Of a DNA stretch of 5,795 nucleotides, positions 4,799 to 5,795 are shown in pieces. This stretch comes from Myxococcales bacterium (GTDB taxonomy: Bacteria > Myxococcota > Polyangia > Polyangiales > Polyangiaceae): the NCBI GenBank assembly GCA_020430865.1, contig JAGQIY010001295.1, positions 1 to 5,795 on the forward strand. Reading direction: 5' to 3'. A program made the translations under genes and the position numbers. Under the pieces are notes generated by a model that was not told the origin of the DNA, ran no database searches, and saw nothing but the letters and a program-made list of their open reading frames with translations. Every line of letters starts with the position of its first letter. Positions within the stretch are counted from its first letter, which is position 1.

Positions 4799-5795
4799 AT
4801 GGGACCCAGCATGGCCCTCTCCCCCCCTCCCTCGTTCCGAAATTCTCCGACGCACGGGTCGTGGACCGTTCGCTCGGGCGCGGCACGAGCCTGGGTGGTA
4901 GCGGCGCTGCTGGGGCTCCCGTCCCTCACGGGATGTGGTGGAGACGATCCGGGACCGGACGGCAACCCGCACGCCTCCTTGGACCTGCCCGTCGACCAGC
5001 GGGGGCCTTACCAGGCCGGCCACAAGCTCTACGAGACGACGTACACGCCCGAGGGTGAGAGCGAACCGCGGACCATCAAGATCCACGTGTGGTACCCCAC
5101 GGAAGAAACCAGCGGCGAGCACCCGACCTTCGTCGGGCTATTCGCAGGCATCTACTCCTTCGAAGACGCCACGCTCGCGCCCCCGCTGGAGGAAGCGGGC
5201 TACCCGGTCCACGTCTACTCTCACGGTGATCGCGGCTGGGCTGGCACCTCGGAAGAACTGATGAGCTACTACGCCAGCCATGGCTGGGTCGCCGTGGGTC
5301 CCGATCACACCGGCAATACGCTCGACGGCAACCTCGATCCACGCCCCACGGCGACCTACATCACCCGTCCCCAGGACATCAGCCAGAGCCTCGACTTTCT
5401 GGAGAACCTGCCAAGCGAAGAACCGCTCGCGGGCAGGCTACAGCTCGATCGGGTGGTCATGAGCGGGCACAGCTTCGGTACCTACTCCACCTGGGCGATC
5501 GCCGGGACCGACTACGACGTCGAGGCGATCCGTGCGGATTGCCCGTCGGCGGAGGGTACCTGTAGCGAGGCGGAGCTCGACGCCTTCTCCGCAGGCTTCC
5601 GCGACCCGCGGGTGATCGCTGGTATCCCCATGGCGGGCGGGGACCGGAAGGAGTGGTTCACGGACCTGGATAGCGCCGAGATCCCCATCCTGCTGATGAG
5701 CGCCTCGGCGGATCCCGTGGGTGCAGACCAGGTCTTCGCGGAGATGCAGAGCCTCGACCTCACGTGGGTAGAAGTGAGCGGTGGATGCCACCAGC
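4799..5795 (+). CDS. lipoprotein alpha/beta-hydrolase (PAF-acetylhydrolase/dienelactone-hydrolase type), 3' end missing
   Basis: The frame is open from ATG 4799 to the window edge (332 full codons) with no stop. The N-terminus has a long polar lead (1-31), a hydrophobic core WVVAALLGLPSL and the lipobox LTGC (C46), so this is a probable surface lipoprotein. The hydrolase fold follows: KIHVWYPTEE, an oxyanion region around FVGLFAGIYSFED, the typical ASHGWVAVGPDHTGNT (159-174), RPQDISQSLDFLENL, and the nucleophile elbow GHSFG with S225. D305 (SASADPVG) and H331 (GGCHQ) complete a Ser-Asp-His triad. It likely cleaves esters such as acylated lipids or polymers; the substrate is not evident. C248 and C255 bracket a small insertion and could form a disulfide. 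ATG 4811 is in frame and has a weak GGGA 6 nt upstream, so it may be the true start. Only the last C-terminal residues should be missing. It is divergent from the kinase. Confidence 0.87.
   Translation, partial: MGPSMALSPPPSFRNSPTHGSWTVRSGAARAWVVAALLGLPSLTGCGGDDPGPDGNPHASLDLPVDQRGPYQAGHKLYETTYTPEGESEPRTIKIHVWYPTEETSGEHPTFVGLFAGIYSFEDATLAPPLEEAGYPVHVYSHGDRGWAGTSEELMSYYASHGWVAVGPDHTGNTLDGNLDPRPTATYITRPQDISQSLDFLENLPSEEPLAGRLQLDRVVMSGHSFGTYSTWAIAGTDYDVEAIRADCPSAEGTCSEAELDAFSAGFRDPRVIAGIPMAGGDRKEWFTDLDSAEIPILLMSASADPVGADQVFAEMQSLDLTWVEVSGGCHQ

Noticed and set aside
4571..5122. Minus-strand frame spanning the kinase start and the hydrolase signal region
   Set aside because: It is antisense to the hydrolase lipoprotein and out of frame with the kinase. 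It might have been a lost kinase N-terminus, but shows no PAS or sensor features.
1..5795. Search for tRNA, rRNA, CRISPR, insertion sequences, prophage or attachment sites
   Set aside because: No conserved tRNA or rRNA stretches, spaced repeats, transposase or integrase motifs, or terminal inverted repeats were seen by eye.

Overview
The window is GC-rich, densely coded DNA with strong third-position G/C bias. It looks like a myxobacterium (Myxococcota, probably the Polyangiales/Sorangium side). This is an inference from the mix of genes: a Cys-rich secreted repeat protein, lipoproteins with Gly/Ser-rich linkers after the lipobox, a soluble hybrid histidine kinase, and a small STAS/SEC14-like protein. 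I saw no RNA gene, CRISPR array, transposase, integrase or attachment site.

Layout, left to right. (1) The 3' end of a Cys-rich, probably exported protein on the + strand (1-329). (2) A short hypothetical membrane protein with a CPVC motif (333-668, minus), whose stop lies 3 bp from the previous gene's stop. (3) A single-domain VOC (glyoxalase/dioxygenase-fold) protein (777-1226, minus), upstream of and co-directional with gene 2. (4) A divergent intergenic region (1227-1425) with two CACGTG palindromes. (5) A lipoprotein with a Gly/Ser linker and a glycoside-hydrolase-like TIM-barrel domain (1426-2688, plus). (6) A STAS/SEC14-like protein (2697-3134, minus), convergent with gene 5 across 8 bp. 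(7) A PAS-HisKA-HATPase-REC hybrid histidine kinase (3226-4683, minus), upstream of and co-directional with gene 6. (8) A second divergent intergenic region (4684-4798). (9) A lipoprotein alpha/beta-hydrolase of the PAF-acetylhydrolase/dienelactone-hydrolase type (4799 to the window end, plus, 3' truncated).

How the genes may work together. The three + strand genes encode cell-surface or exported products. The minus-strand genes encode cytosolic or membrane functions. The kinase and the STAS-like protein could form a two-gene signalling unit, and the VOC protein and the CPVC protein could form another; both pairings rest only on orientation and spacing. The two enzyme lipoproteins suggest breakdown of carbohydrate and ester substrates at the cell surface, as expected of a predatory or saprophytic soil or marine myxobacterium.

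I found no clear new defence, mobile or biosynthetic system. The points most worth checking are the uncommon glycoside-hydrolase-like lipoprotein, the kinase/STAS pairing, the regular Cys-repeat protein, and a possible hairpin covering the ribosome binding site of the CPVC membrane protein.
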